Source of the DNA: Bradyrhizobium sp. ORS 285
Lineage (GTDB): Bacteria; Pseudomonadota; Alphaproteobacteria; Rhizobiales; Xanthobacteraceae
Reading direction: 5' to 3'
DNA: 64,000 nt
NCBI RefSeq assembly: GCF_900176205.1
Contig: NZ_LT859959.1
Coordinates: 2,811,001 to 2,875,000 of the forward strand
The notes below the pieces were generated by a model that did not search any database, was not told where the DNA came from, and saw only the letters and a program-made list of their open reading frames with translations. The translations under genes and the position numbers were made by a program. Position 1 is the first letter of the stretch; the number at the start of each line of letters is the position of its first letter. Positions 32,201-39,861 of the stretch are shown here, in pieces.

Positions 32201-32244
32201 GCCTTCCGGCCAATGACCTTGACGTGAAGATGATAGATCGCCAT
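29233..32244 (-). CDS. traA: Ti-type conjugative relaxase/helicase TraA (MOBQ)
   Basis: A 1003-residue protein. N-terminal MobA/MobL relaxase domain: MAIYHLHVKVIGRKAGSSAV start with Tyr residues at 4 and 25, and the metal-binding His137-x-His139 in PKPHVHVMLTMR. Then a TraI/RecD-like helicase domain with Walker A GHAGTGKS at 374-381, Walker B VLVIDEAGMV, and helicase motifs VLVGDPQQLQ, GYAATIHKAQGMTVD and YVALSRHRDGVDMHYG. It nicks oriT and unwinds the transferred strand. Length is near that of other island TraA proteins, and no frameshift is visible. A likely oriT lies 30 bp upstream. No mating-pair genes are nearby, so transfer would need a helper system. Confidence 0.95.
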   Translation of the reverse strand: MAIYHLHVKVIGRKAGSSAVASAAYRSGSRLRDERLGRDQDFSGKRGVVHSEVMLPENAPEAWSDRERLWNDVEASEVRKDAQLAREVEFALPRELSEAQGIALARDFVQSEFVDVGMVADLNLHWDRADDGMPKPHVHVMLTMRAVDENGFGKKVRGWNRTEMVERWRERWAALANERLAELDIDARIDHRSLEAQGIALEPQSQIGAPAKRIEGRGIASEGSEADRAEMHREIARNNGARIIADPSLGLDAITQQQSTFTRRDLAKFAHRHSDGLDQFNEVMGAMQRAPDLVELGKDGRGEDRFTTRGMIGTEQRLHRAAERMADRSRHEVRDLDRQAALVGAQARGLVLSSEQAEALAHVTDGRDLGVVVGHAGTGKSAMLGVAREAWEAAGFEVRGVALSGIAAENLGSGSGIVSRTIASLEHGWEQGRDLLNSRDVLVIDEAGMVGTRQLERVLSHAAEAGAKVVLVGDPQQLQAIEAGAAFRSIHERHGGAEIGDVRRQREDWQRGATRDLATGKVSHALETYRSHGMVHEGETREQARGDLIERWDRERQASPDRSRIILTHTNGEVRILNEAARERMRAAGDLGNEVHVTVERGARTFASGDRIMFLQNERGLGVKNGTLGTIEQVSAQSMTVQTDDGRSVRFDLKDYNRLDHGYAATIHKAQGMTVDRVHVLATPGLDAHSSYVALSRHRDGVDMHYGRDDFANADRLSRVLSRDRVKDMASDYDLADPVQSYAERRGITFGERVAEIVRNLVPEKLRDMLDGLRSPADTLGADDGRRPGRDTPERESSGRAATGRDIGRPERKVAADPEKDIRRLRTRALVRHARAVDAIFTAQEMGDAANPAQMKELQEARRAFEDVRPFGSHDAEAAYRRNPELAREAAGGQVSRAVRALQLESELRMYPSRRADRFVERWQKLDQASRRQYQAGDMAGYRTTRSAMGDMAKSLERDPQLESILASRKNDLGIPFESGRRLGQQLAFAHGIDIGRGRGLGL

Positions 32245-32273
32245 CGCGATCCAATCACTGGCACAGCGAAGCG

Positions 32274-32305
32274 TACGTCGGAACGACGTATAAGCGCGCC
32301 CTCCC
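32274..32305. other. Putative origin of transfer (oriT), RSF1010/Ti type
   Basis: A perfect inverted repeat TACGTCG-GAA-CGACGTA (32274-32290) is followed immediately by TAAGCGCGCCCTCCC (32291-32305). This matches the layout of R1162/RSF1010 and Ti-plasmid origins, where an inverted repeat abuts TAAnTGCGCCCT and the nick falls before CCCT; by analogy here between 32298 and 32299. It lies 30 bp upstream of the relaxase start, between traA and the divergent traD remnant, which is the expected position. Confidence 0.8.
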
Positions 32306-32415
32306 TCGAAAAAATCTCCGGAGGGACTACGGCATCTCAGGCCGTCCTGATGACCTTACAGCATTATGCTGGGCCCTCGATTATCATTTCTCCATCGACA
32401 CTCACGGAGGCGACG

Positions 32416-32661
32416 ATGCGCAAATCAAGGGACTTCGACGCGACCTACAGGCCCTCGAACAGAAGGCACGCGAGCTGAAACCCGCAAGGTACGCCAGCTC
32501 AGCGAATTGGTGATCGCAACGGGGGCTGACGCGCTCAGCGCCGATGAACTGGCTGGCGTACTGATCGTGTTAGCCGAGACGAAGGAGGCCGGAAAGAGGA
32601 GGCATGGGCCAAACGCGGGGCCGCGTCTTTTCAAAGTCAGTCGCACCGAAATGCGCTCTAA
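32416..32661 (+). pseudogene. traD remnant (conjugal transfer protein) with three single-base deletions
   Basis: ATG at 32416 begins MRKSRDFDA, then the frame fails after 20 codons. Other frames supply the rest of a TraD protein: DLQALEQKARELK (frame lost near 32442), RKVRQLSELVIATGADALS then ADELAGVLIVLAETKEAGK (frame lost near 32481), and EAWAKRGAASFQSQ to a stop at 32659-32661 (frame lost near 32602). Each break is explained by loss of one base. TraD is a small accessory protein normally encoded divergently from traA; here it cannot be made. Confidence 0.8.
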
Positions 32662-33344
32662 CGAACAGTTCGAAAAATCGCGCGAATTTGAGGGATCAGA
32701 ACAAACCTTTCCACGGAGCGCTGAAGAGATACACGCCGCGCTTCGGATCGCCGACGGCTTCAATATCGACCAGATGGTTTCGAAGTAAAGGCTTTGCGAG
32801 CGAGCGTCATTAAACAACAGACGAGCTCCGCGTGTGAAGATGACTACCGACTGGCCTCTCCTGTCACATTCAATAGCGCCATCAAGCGCGACAACGCCCT
32901 TGACTACTGGAGATTCGAGATGATCTGCTCACAACGGTTGACGCCCGGCAGAATATGGCCGGACGCATGTTGAAGTCGCTGCTAGCCGTTGCTCGATCTG
33001 ATTAAAGTAGGCCAGCACTGGGGCCGAGAACGAACTGTGCTCGTCAATCAAATCAACCGTAGTCGCCATCTGGCGCTTTCTTACTGCTGCCGCTGACAAG
33101 TCCGATGTGTTCGTGTCGACTTGCGGCCGTGAAACGGCTGGTCGCTTTTTCATGATCGTCGAGGGACCGGATCCGTCAGAGCTTGTCGTTGGCGAAGATG
33201 AGCGTGGCGGACCAGATGCTGGTCGGCCGCTCGCGCGAGCCGTCCGCCCGGCGGGTACCGGATCGGATCGTGTCCGCAACCGTACACATTCCGTGGGAGC
33301 GATCAGCGTGGGAAACGTTGCGCCGCCGACAGCAGCACGCGTCG
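32662..33344. other. Stretch without a recognisable intact gene
   Basis: About 680 bp between the traD remnant and the DUF4396 gene. Base composition is less GC-rich than the flanks and codon bias is poor in all frames. The only short frame of note is a minus-strand ATG near 33070 (MATTVDLIDEHSSFSAPVLA and so on, 46 codons, stop at 32929), which matches nothing I know. It may hold decayed island sequence and possibly the island border. Confidence 0.5.
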
Positions 33345-34079
33345 CTACATCTTCTCCTTCAAGCCCCGTTTGAGAAGCCACCAGTTGGCCGGATACGACG
33401 TGGCGAAGCCGAACAGCATGGCGATCTGCATCATGAACCAGAATTCGACGGTGTCGACCTCCAGCCGGGCACCGAGCACGTGCCGGAAGATGTAGAAATT
33501 GGCGAATGCCATGAAGCCGTACATGCCGATCTGCCAGGACGCGATCGAGATCGTGTCGGCCTTGGCGGCTGCGATGAGCCCCTCTCTGAGCGACAGGCCC
33601 CGCATCGGCGCGATCGTGAAGTACTGGAAGAGGATTCCGAAGCCGTAGGCGAGCAGGAAGTCGAGGATCCAGACGGCGAACATCTTTTCCGAGAACAGGC
33701 TTTTCCAGCCGAACGCGACGGCCACGGCGGGAACGCCGAAGGCGAGCCATTCGGCAATGATGTCCCCGAGGGTGCATCCGCTGCCGCAGTGAAGGGAGCC
33801 GTTGGCGACCATGATCGGGAATGGAGTCTGCCGCGTGTTCGGCGGCTTCTCGCCCTGCGCTTTGGCGCGATGGATCTTTTTCTGGGTCGCGAGCCGCCCA
33901 TAAGCGAAATATTGCCAGACGACCCAGACACTTCCGAACAATGCGGTCACCGGCCAGACCACATCCATGATCCACATCTGCTGCGGATGGCGAACCACAT
34001 CGATCGCGATGATCAGGGCGCATACGACCCCCAGGACCAGAAAGACGAGAGAGAGAATGTGCAGCCAATCCGGAATCAA
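33345..34079 (-). CDS. DUF4396 domain membrane protein
   Basis: About 244 residues. The DUF4396 signature HCGSGCTLGDIIAEWLAFG is present, with about six membrane segments (SLVFLVLGVVCALIIAI; DVVWPVTALFGSVWVVW; FGVPAVAVAFGWKSLF; FAVWILDFLLAYGFGILFQYF; IGMYGFMAFANFYIF; FWFMMQIAMLFGFATSYPANWWLL). The TTG start at 34079 is a guess; the frame is open further upstream but there overlaps the aldehyde dehydrogenase gene, whose stop lies 19 bp away. Its conserved Cys and His hint at a metal-binding membrane protein, but the function is unknown. Confidence 0.8.
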   Translation of the reverse strand: MIPDWLHILSLVFLVLGVVCALIIAIDVVRHPQQMWIMDVVWPVTALFGSVWVVWQYFAYGRLATQKKIHRAKAQGEKPPNTRQTPFPIMVANGSLHCGSGCTLGDIIAEWLAFGVPAVAVAFGWKSLFSEKMFAVWILDFLLAYGFGILFQYFTIAPMRGLSLREGLIAAAKADTISIASWQIGMYGFMAFANFYIFRHVLGARLEVDTVEFWFMMQIAMLFGFATSYPANWWLLKRGLKEKM

Positions 34080-34098
34080 GGGACGCGTCCGCCTGCTG

Positions 34099-35583
34099 TC
34101 ATTGACCGGCGCTATCTGACGGGTAGGTGCGCGGCAGATGCTGCACGGTGATCCACTGATCTGTCGTGAAGGCCGCGACGGCCCATTTGCCGCCAAAGCG
34201 GCCAATGCCCGAATTCTTGACGCCGCCGAACGGATTGTTCGGCAGATCGAGGACAGGCTGGTCGTTGACGTGAGCCATACCCGCTTCCATCCGCTGGCCG
34301 AAGCGTGCACCACGTGCGAGATCGCGGGTGAACACACATGCGCTCAGGCCCTGGGTGGTCGCATTGGCGGTCCGCAAGGCATCCTCCTCATCGCGCACGC
34401 GGATGAGCGGTGCGACGGGTCCGAAGATCTCGTTGGTGGCGATCTCCATGTCGTTGGTGACGTCGGCGAAGACGTGCGGCTGGATCACGAGACCCTCCGG
34501 CTCGCCGCCCACGAGCTCGCGGGCGCCGCCGGCGCGGGCCGAGGAGATCAGCTTGTTGATCGCCTCGAATTGACGGCGGTTGACGATCGGACCGATCATC
34601 GTGTCGGGCTGCTGTGGATCTCCGACCTTGAGATGGCGGACCGCCGCAGCAAATCGCTCCGCGAACTCATCGTAGACGGCGTCGACCACGATGAAGCGGT
34701 TGGTGATCATGCAGATCTGCCCCTGGTGAAGAAACTTGCCGAACACGGCAGCCCGCACGGCCAGATCGAGATCTGCGTCCTCGAGCACCACGAACGGGCC
34801 GTTGCCGCCAAGCTCCAGTTCGACGCGCTTGATGATGTCCGCGTCCGCCATCGCCATCCTCGCGATACCGCGGCCGACGCTTGTGGAGCCGGTGAACGAG
34901 ATCACGCGAGCGGCGGGGTTCTTGACCAGAGCGGAGCCGATCCGTCCGCCCGAGCCGACCACGACGCTCAGCAGACCTACCGGCAGGCCGGCCTCCTCGT
35001 AGATCTTGGCGAGCAGGGTCCCGCCGCTGACCGGCGTGTCGCTGGCCGGCTTGAGAACCACGGCATTACCAACGGCCAGGGCCGGAGCTACGCTGCGATT
35101 GGAAAGCTGCAGCGGCCAATTCCACGGGCTGATCACGCCGACCACCCCGGCCGGCTTGCGGTAGACGCGGCATTCCTTGCCGGGAATGTCGGCGGGCAGG
35201 ATCGCCCCCTCCACCATGTAAGGCATCGATGCCGCAGCGAGCATCACGGCCTGCGCAGCCTGCCATTCCAGGTTCGCCTTCAGCCGGGTCGAGCCCGCCT
35301 CACGGATCAGCCAGCCAACGATCTCTTCGCGGCGTTTGACCATGACATCCGCCGCGCGCTGCATGACCGCAGCGCGTTCGGAGGGCAATGCGGCGGCCCA
35401 ATCGCGTTGAGCCGTGACGGCGGCGGAGTAGGCGGCCTGCACGTCGGATTCGTCAGCTTCAACGATCTCCAGCAGTGTGTCGCCCGTGAACGGATCCTTG
35501 TCTGCAATTCGATCCGTACCGCTCCCGGCGCGCCACGTGCCGCCGATGAGCATGCGATCCAGTCCATCATGATTGAATGGCAA
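34099..35583 (-). CDS. Aldehyde dehydrogenase (benzaldehyde/vanillin dehydrogenase-like)
   Basis: A 494-residue NAD(P)+-dependent dehydrogenase. Seen: SPWNWP with Asn155, FTGSTSVGRGIA, ELELGGN with general base Glu257, and GQICMITNRF with catalytic Cys291. It oxidises an aldehyde to the acid in the cytoplasm; overall sequence is closest to the aromatic aldehyde group, by inspection only. The TTG start (35583) follows GGAGGACTCCCCC; a longer frame from 35649 overlaps the quinone oxidoreductase gene, and an ATG is at 35553. It is probably cotranscribed with the oxidoreductase upstream and DUF4396 downstream. Confidence 0.9.
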   Translation of the reverse strand: MPFNHDGLDRMLIGGTWRAGSGTDRIADKDPFTGDTLLEIVEADESDVQAAYSAAVTAQRDWAAALPSERAAVMQRAADVMVKRREEIVGWLIREAGSTRLKANLEWQAAQAVMLAAASMPYMVEGAILPADIPGKECRVYRKPAGVVGVISPWNWPLQLSNRSVAPALAVGNAVVLKPASDTPVSGGTLLAKIYEEAGLPVGLLSVVVGSGGRIGSALVKNPAARVISFTGSTSVGRGIARMAMADADIIKRVELELGGNGPFVVLEDADLDLAVRAAVFGKFLHQGQICMITNRFIVVDAVYDEFAERFAAAVRHLKVGDPQQPDTMIGPIVNRRQFEAINKLISSARAGGARELVGGEPEGLVIQPHVFADVTNDMEIATNEIFGPVAPLIRVRDEEDALRTANATTQGLSACVFTRDLARGARFGQRMEAGMAHVNDQPVLDLPNNPFGGVKNSGIGRFGGKWAVAAFTTDQWITVQHLPRTYPSDSAGQ

Positions 35584-35626
35584 GGGGGAGTCCTCCGGCA
35601 CGGATCTGTCGCGCGTGTCACTGACG

Positions 35627-36568
35627 TCAATGAGCTCTCTTGCCGGCAACCTGCAGCACCACCTTGCCGTGCACGTGGTCGTGCTCCATGTGCTCGTGCG
35701 CCTTGCCGACGTCCTGCAGGGGAAAGGTCGAGTCGATCACGACGGTCACCTTGCCGGTCTCGATCAGGCGCGCGATCTCCGCGAGTTGCGCTCCGCTCGG
35801 CTCGGCCATGTAGTTGGTGGCGCGCACGCCGCGGCGTTCGGCTTCGTCCTGATCAGGCTTCTGCAATGTGGAAATCAGGGCGCCACCGCGCTTCAGCACG
35901 GTCCAGGACCGGTCCTGGGTGTCGCCACCGATCAGATCGAATACCAGGTCGATGTCCTGAACAGCGTCCTCGAATTGTTCATTCCTGTAGTCGATCGCCT
36001 TGTCCGCCCCGAGCTTGCGGACGAACTCGACGTCCACGTCCGAGACGGTGGTCGCAACCCACGCACCGGCATTCTTGGCGAATTGGATCGCGAAATGTCC
36101 GACGCCGCCCGATCCACCATGGATCAATACTCTCTGCCCGGCCTTGAGGTGGCCGTGATCGAACAAGCCCTGCCACGCCGTCAAAGCGGCGAGAGGGACG
36201 GCAGCGGCCTTGACGAAGTCGATGCCGTCAGGCGTCTTCGCCGCGTCAGCCTCATGGACGCGCACGAACTCCGCGTAGCCGCCGACCTCGCGATCGAGCA
36301 TGGCATACACGGCATCGCTGGTGCGAAACCGCGTGACGGTATCGCCGACACGCTCGACCAATCCGGCAACATCGCGTCGGAGGACTTTCGGCAATTGTTC
36401 CTGTTTGACTGCCGGATAGCCGCCGGAACGGGTCTTGTAGTCGACCGGGTTGACGCTCGCTGCCCGCACGCGAACGAGCACGTCGCCTTCGCCGGGCTGG
36501 GGCATTGGCATATCGTCCAACACCAGTTCGGAAGGGCCGCCGAACGAGTGGATACTGACCGCGTGCAT
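35627..36568 (-). CDS. NADPH:quinone oxidoreductase-like MDR protein
   Basis: A 313-residue zinc-free medium-chain dehydrogenase/reductase. Seen: MHAVSIHSFGGPSELVLDDMPMPQPGEGDVLVRVRAASVNPVDYK, LTAWQGLFDHGHLKAGQRVLIHGGSGGVGHFAIQFAK (nucleotide fold), and DLVFDLIGGDTQDRSWTVLKRGG. Members reduce quinones or enals with NADPH. First gene of a minus-strand set with the aldehyde dehydrogenase. Confidence 0.9.
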   Translation of the reverse strand: MHAVSIHSFGGPSELVLDDMPMPQPGEGDVLVRVRAASVNPVDYKTRSGGYPAVKQEQLPKVLRRDVAGLVERVGDTVTRFRTSDAVYAMLDREVGGYAEFVRVHEADAAKTPDGIDFVKAAAVPLAALTAWQGLFDHGHLKAGQRVLIHGGSGGVGHFAIQFAKNAGAWVATTVSDVDVEFVRKLGADKAIDYRNEQFEDAVQDIDLVFDLIGGDTQDRSWTVLKRGGALISTLQKPDQDEAERRGVRATNYMAEPSGAQLAEIARLIETGKVTVVIDSTFPLQDVGKAHEHMEHDHVHGKVVLQVAGKRAH

Positions 36569-36778
36569 GATTGTGATTCCTTGGACGAGGCGATGAGCTT
36601 CCGTCGGGCCTAATGAGCCGGAAAGACGGCCGTTCCAAACGATCGAAGATCGGGGGCCCTGCTCGCAACTCTTCTGAATAACCTCGCGGGCAGACCGCTG
36701 CAGGTCGCGAGGTGCGAGAGAGAAGACAATGAGGATGGACGTACGGGAGCGTACCGATTGCGGGACGCGGAGCAGCAG

Positions 36779-37852
36779 TCATTTCTGCTGACTGGGCTCG
36801 ATTGAAGAATCCGGACCAGCCAGATACCTGCAACCCACGGCCAACGCGGCGCCTATCGCGGTGGCGATGGTGCGTCGCCGGGCCGCATCCGGTTCGGGTA
36901 ATCCGGTCAGCGCGATCAGGAAAACGACAGTGGACGTGATCGCGAACGAAAAGGCAGCGTAATTGACACGCTGCACGGCATATGTTGCCCACGCCAGCGC
37001 GATGACACAACTAACCAGGATAATGCCGTCCGGCCTGACGATCACTGCGAAGAGCGTCGCGGAGATCGCTCCCAGGAAGGTTCCGGCAATGCGTTGAGCG
37101 GTGCGAACCAGAGTGTCGCGCCGCTTGGGTTGCAGAATGATGAGGGCCGTCATCGGCACCCAATATCCGTTGCCCAAACCGAGATGGCGCTCGATCAGGA
37201 TCGCCGCGCTGACCGTCCCGCCCGCAATGGCGGCATAGCGCAGCCCAGCTTGTCCGCTGATCACGCGTCGGAAGAGCTGGACCAGCCAGCCGAGCCTCGA
37301 GCTTGGCGGTGTGGCCTCTGCTCGAGGGACGTCACTGGCTGCGCCGAACGGGTGCCAATGCCAGGCAACGACGATGACAAGGGTCTGCAAAGCTGCACCG
37401 GCAAAGACCAACGAGCCTCGCATCAGCGCGGCCGGGAGCTCGGGTGGACCGCGGGCGGCAAGCAGAAATGCGATCGACCACTGCAGGGTCAACCACCACG
37501 GCGCTTGGCCATACTGCGTAGCGAAGCCGCAAATCGCTGCGATGCCGCCGCCGACGAGAGCACTTCCAAGCAGGCTGTCGGACAGGATTGCGCCAAGGAA
37601 GCCGCACACGCCCATGCCGAAACCGGCCAGGATCATGGGAGCAGAGCGCAGGTGGGATAGTCGCTGATGAGCGCCAAATCCGGTCGGAAACGCTCCCATC
37701 GTCGCGGCCATTCCGCACTGCGGGGATCCTGAGAAAAGTGCGACGAGAAGACAGGCGGCGACGGCGATCGTTGACACGTTGGCAGCTGCGAGCTGGACAG
37801 CCGACCATCTGAATTCAAAGGCGGTGCTCAGCAGTGACTTTCGCTGTTCCAC
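36779..37852 (-). CDS. FUSC family membrane transporter
   Basis: A 357-residue protein with two blocks of five to six membrane segments. The first block ends with GFATQYGQAPWWLTLQW and the second begins RYAAIAGGTVSAAILIERHLGLGNGYWVPMTALIILQPKRRDTLVRTAQRIAGTFLGA, a strong FUSC/YccS signature. Such proteins export aromatic acids or drugs. It lacks the cytosolic domain of full-length AaeB. The GTG start at 37852 is inferred; no strong ribosome-binding site is seen. The divergent neighbour is the zinc-ribbon gene. Confidence 0.8.
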   Translation of the reverse strand: MEQRKSLLSTAFEFRWSAVQLAAANVSTIAVAACLLVALFSGSPQCGMAATMGAFPTGFGAHQRLSHLRSAPMILAGFGMGVCGFLGAILSDSLLGSALVGGGIAAICGFATQYGQAPWWLTLQWSIAFLLAARGPPELPAALMRGSLVFAGAALQTLVIVVAWHWHPFGAASDVPRAEATPPSSRLGWLVQLFRRVISGQAGLRYAAIAGGTVSAAILIERHLGLGNGYWVPMTALIILQPKRRDTLVRTAQRIAGTFLGAISATLFAVIVRPDGIILVSCVIALAWATYAVQRVNYAAFSFAITSTVVFLIALTGLPEPDAARRRTIATAIGAALAVGCRYLAGPDSSIEPSQQK

Positions 37853-38137
37853 TGCGCGGGGTGTCAAAGGGGGGCGCGGCGACCAATGCTGTCGCAGACG
37901 TCCATTGCGATGAGTCGCATTATTCCAGTCATTGTTGCGGAATCCACCTTCATGCTGGATTGCCAAGCACGGGGGCACTGGATCGCTCGGGTGCGGAGCA
38001 ATCCGGCCTTGCGGGCAAACCTGTTCGTCGCATCGTCGTTCCTGGGCATGCGCCAATCCTGCGCCGTTGGATAGAAACCCTCACGACGTTTTGTCGTTGG
38101 TCGTCAAATCTGGACAGGCGGTGCGAGGAGGCGCGGC

Positions 38138-38293
38138 ATGGCTGCTCATGCTGGAGAGACGGCAGAAGAGACCGGCGATTTCCGCTGCGAACGTTGTCAC
38201 CAAACGACCCTCGTGACGAAGGGGCACAAAATCCCGAAGTGCTCCCACTGTGGTCATGCGACGTTCGACACACGGCGCAATGAGCCTCGATGA
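38138..38293 (+). CDS. 51-residue zinc-ribbon protein
   Basis: ATG at 38138 is preceded by GAGGAGGCGCGGC. The protein has two Cys-x2-Cys knuckles (FRCERCHQ and PKCSHCGH) separated by about 15 residues, a classic zinc ribbon, with an acidic N-terminus and a basic end. It would bind one zinc ion and may contact nucleic acid or a partner protein. It ends 58 bp before paoA on the same strand, so it may head that operon. Too short for default gene callers, but the start signal and Cys pattern support it. Confidence 0.75.
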   Translation: MAAHAGETAEETGDFRCERCHQTTLVTKGHKIPKCSHCGHATFDTRRNEPR

Positions 38294-38351
38294 GTTCGCG
38301 CAAAACAATGCGCGACGGCGATCGTCATTCCACTTCTACGAGGAGCATTCC

Positions 38352-38831
38352 GTGAGATTGTCGCTGGTCATCAATGGTCATCCTTACGAATTGTCCTGTG
38401 ATCCGCGCACCACGCTGCTCGACACGCTACGCGAAGCTCTCGGATTGACCGGTACCAAGAAGGGCTGTGACCTCGGTCAGTGCGGCGCCTGCACGGTGCT
38501 GGTGGGCGGCCGGCGCGTGCTGTCCTGTCTGATGCTGACGGCGACTGTCGACGAGGAGGTCACAACGATCGAAGGTCTTTCAAAGGAAGGCGAGCCGCTG
38601 CATCCGCTGCAGCAGGCGTTCTGGGACCATGACGCCTTCCAATGCGGCTATTGCACCCCGGGTCAGATTTTGAGCGCGATCGGCTGCATCGCCGAGGGCC
38701 ACGCAGGATCGGCCGAGGACATCCGCGACTACATGAGTGGCAATCTCTGTCGTTGCGCCGCCTATCCGAGGATCGTGGAAGCTATCCAGTCCGTCGTGTC
38801 GGCTCGCGCCGACGACGCGATCTCAAGCTGA
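38352..38831 (+). CDS. paoA: Aldehyde oxidoreductase 2Fe-2S subunit (PaoA/YagT type)
   Basis: A 159-residue subunit. The GTG start at 38352 follows AGGAGCATTCC. Plant-type 2Fe-2S cluster: Cys39, 44, 47 and 59 (KKGCDLGQCGACTV, LSC). Second cluster domain: Cys98, 101, 133 and 135 (QCGYCTPGQ, NLCRCAAYP). E. coli PaoA carries a Tat signal; none is visible here unless the start is far upstream, so the enzyme is probably cytoplasmic. It passes electrons from the molybdenum site to the FAD subunit. The downstream subunits follow by 10 bp and then a 4-bp overlap. Confidence 0.92.
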   Translation: MRLSLVINGHPYELSCDPRTTLLDTLREALGLTGTKKGCDLGQCGACTVLVGGRRVLSCLMLTATVDEEVTTIEGLSKEGEPLHPLQQAFWDHDAFQCGYCTPGQILSAIGCIAEGHAGSAEDIRDYMSGNLCRCAAYPRIVEAIQSVVSARADDAISS

Positions 38832-38841
38832 GGCCTCTCTG

Positions 38842-39861
38842 ATGCGCCCTTTCGAGCTCCAGACGGCAGGCAATCCTTCGGATGCCATTCGAAAGAGTCA
38901 GGACGCGAGCCGCGCGCAGTCGGGCGCGCGCTATTTGGCGGGTGGAACCAACCTTCTTGACCTGATGAAGCTGGAGGTTCTGACACCACGAATGCTCGTC
39001 AGCCTCAAGCAGCTGCGAAGCGATCTCGGCGCGATAGAGAGTGATGAAGATGGACTGCGTCTGGGCGCGATGGTGCGCATGGCGGAGGCCGCCGATCACC
39101 CGATCATCCGCCGCGATTACCCGGTGATCGCGGACGCGCTGCGGCTGGCCGCGAGCGCTCAGCTGCGCAACATGGCGTCGCTCGGTGGCAACGTTCTGCA
39201 GCGGACCCGCTGCCAATATTATCGGGACACGAGCTGGCGGGCCTGCAACAAGCGTGAACCGGGTTCGGGATGCCAGGCGATCACAGGCGTCAATCGCCGG
39301 CTCGCGGTGCTCGGGGTCAGCGAGCATTGCATCGCAAACTACCCGGGTGACTTCGCGATTGCATTGGTGATGCTCGGTGCTGAACTGGACATTCTCGATT
39401 CGGCCGCCGCGCCGCGGACCATTGCGTTCGAGGATTTGCATCGCAGCCCTGGCGACACGCCGCACTTGGAGATCAACCTGCAACCGGCGGATCTGATCAC
39501 GTCGATCCGCATTCCTGCCGGACCCTGGACCCGCCGATCGCGCTACGTGAAGGTGCGAGACCGCGCCTCCTATGATTTCGCCTTGGCGTCTGCAGCCGTG
39601 GCACTCGATCTGGCCGCCGATGGTCGCGTCCGCTCGGCCCGGATCGGGCTTGGCGGGCTCGTCGCCAGGCCGTGGCGCGCCGTCGAGGCCGAAACCGTGC
39701 TGAATGGACGCGTGCTGGACGAGAGCGCTGCCCAGCAGGCTGCCGAGGCGGCCTTTGCCGGCGCCGTCGTCCACAGCGACACCGGTTTCAAGCCGGAGCT
39801 CGGCCGCCGCACGCTCGTGCGTGCATTGCTGGAGACAGCCCAGCTGGAGGTGAGCGCATGA
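38842..39861 (+). CDS. paoB: Aldehyde oxidoreductase FAD/4Fe-4S subunit (PaoB/YagS type)
   Basis: A 339-residue flavoprotein subunit. The FAD-binding motifs RYLAGGTNLLDLMK and ASLGGNVLQRTRCQYY are visible. The insertion with Cys124, Cys135, Cys144 and Cys163 (RTRCQYY, WRACNKREPGSGC, SEHCIA) matches the 4Fe-4S site that sets PaoB apart from ordinary xanthine dehydrogenase FAD subunits. A C-terminal CO dehydrogenase flavoprotein domain follows. The stop overlaps the paoC start (ATGA). Confidence 0.93.
   Translation: MRPFELQTAGNPSDAIRKSQDASRAQSGARYLAGGTNLLDLMKLEVLTPRMLVSLKQLRSDLGAIESDEDGLRLGAMVRMAEAADHPIIRRDYPVIADALRLAASAQLRNMASLGGNVLQRTRCQYYRDTSWRACNKREPGSGCQAITGVNRRLAVLGVSEHCIANYPGDFAIALVMLGAELDILDSAAAPRTIAFEDLHRSPGDTPHLEINLQPADLITSIRIPAGPWTRRSRYVKVRDRASYDFALASAAVALDLAADGRVRSARIGLGGLVARPWRAVEAETVLNGRVLDESAAQQAAEAAFAGAVVHSDTGFKPELGRRTLVRALLETAQLEVSA

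Noticed and set aside
36779..38056. The longer N-terminus of the FUSC protein
   Set aside because: The first 68 codons have no hydrophobic character and low family similarity. A GTG at 37852 just before the first helix is more plausible.
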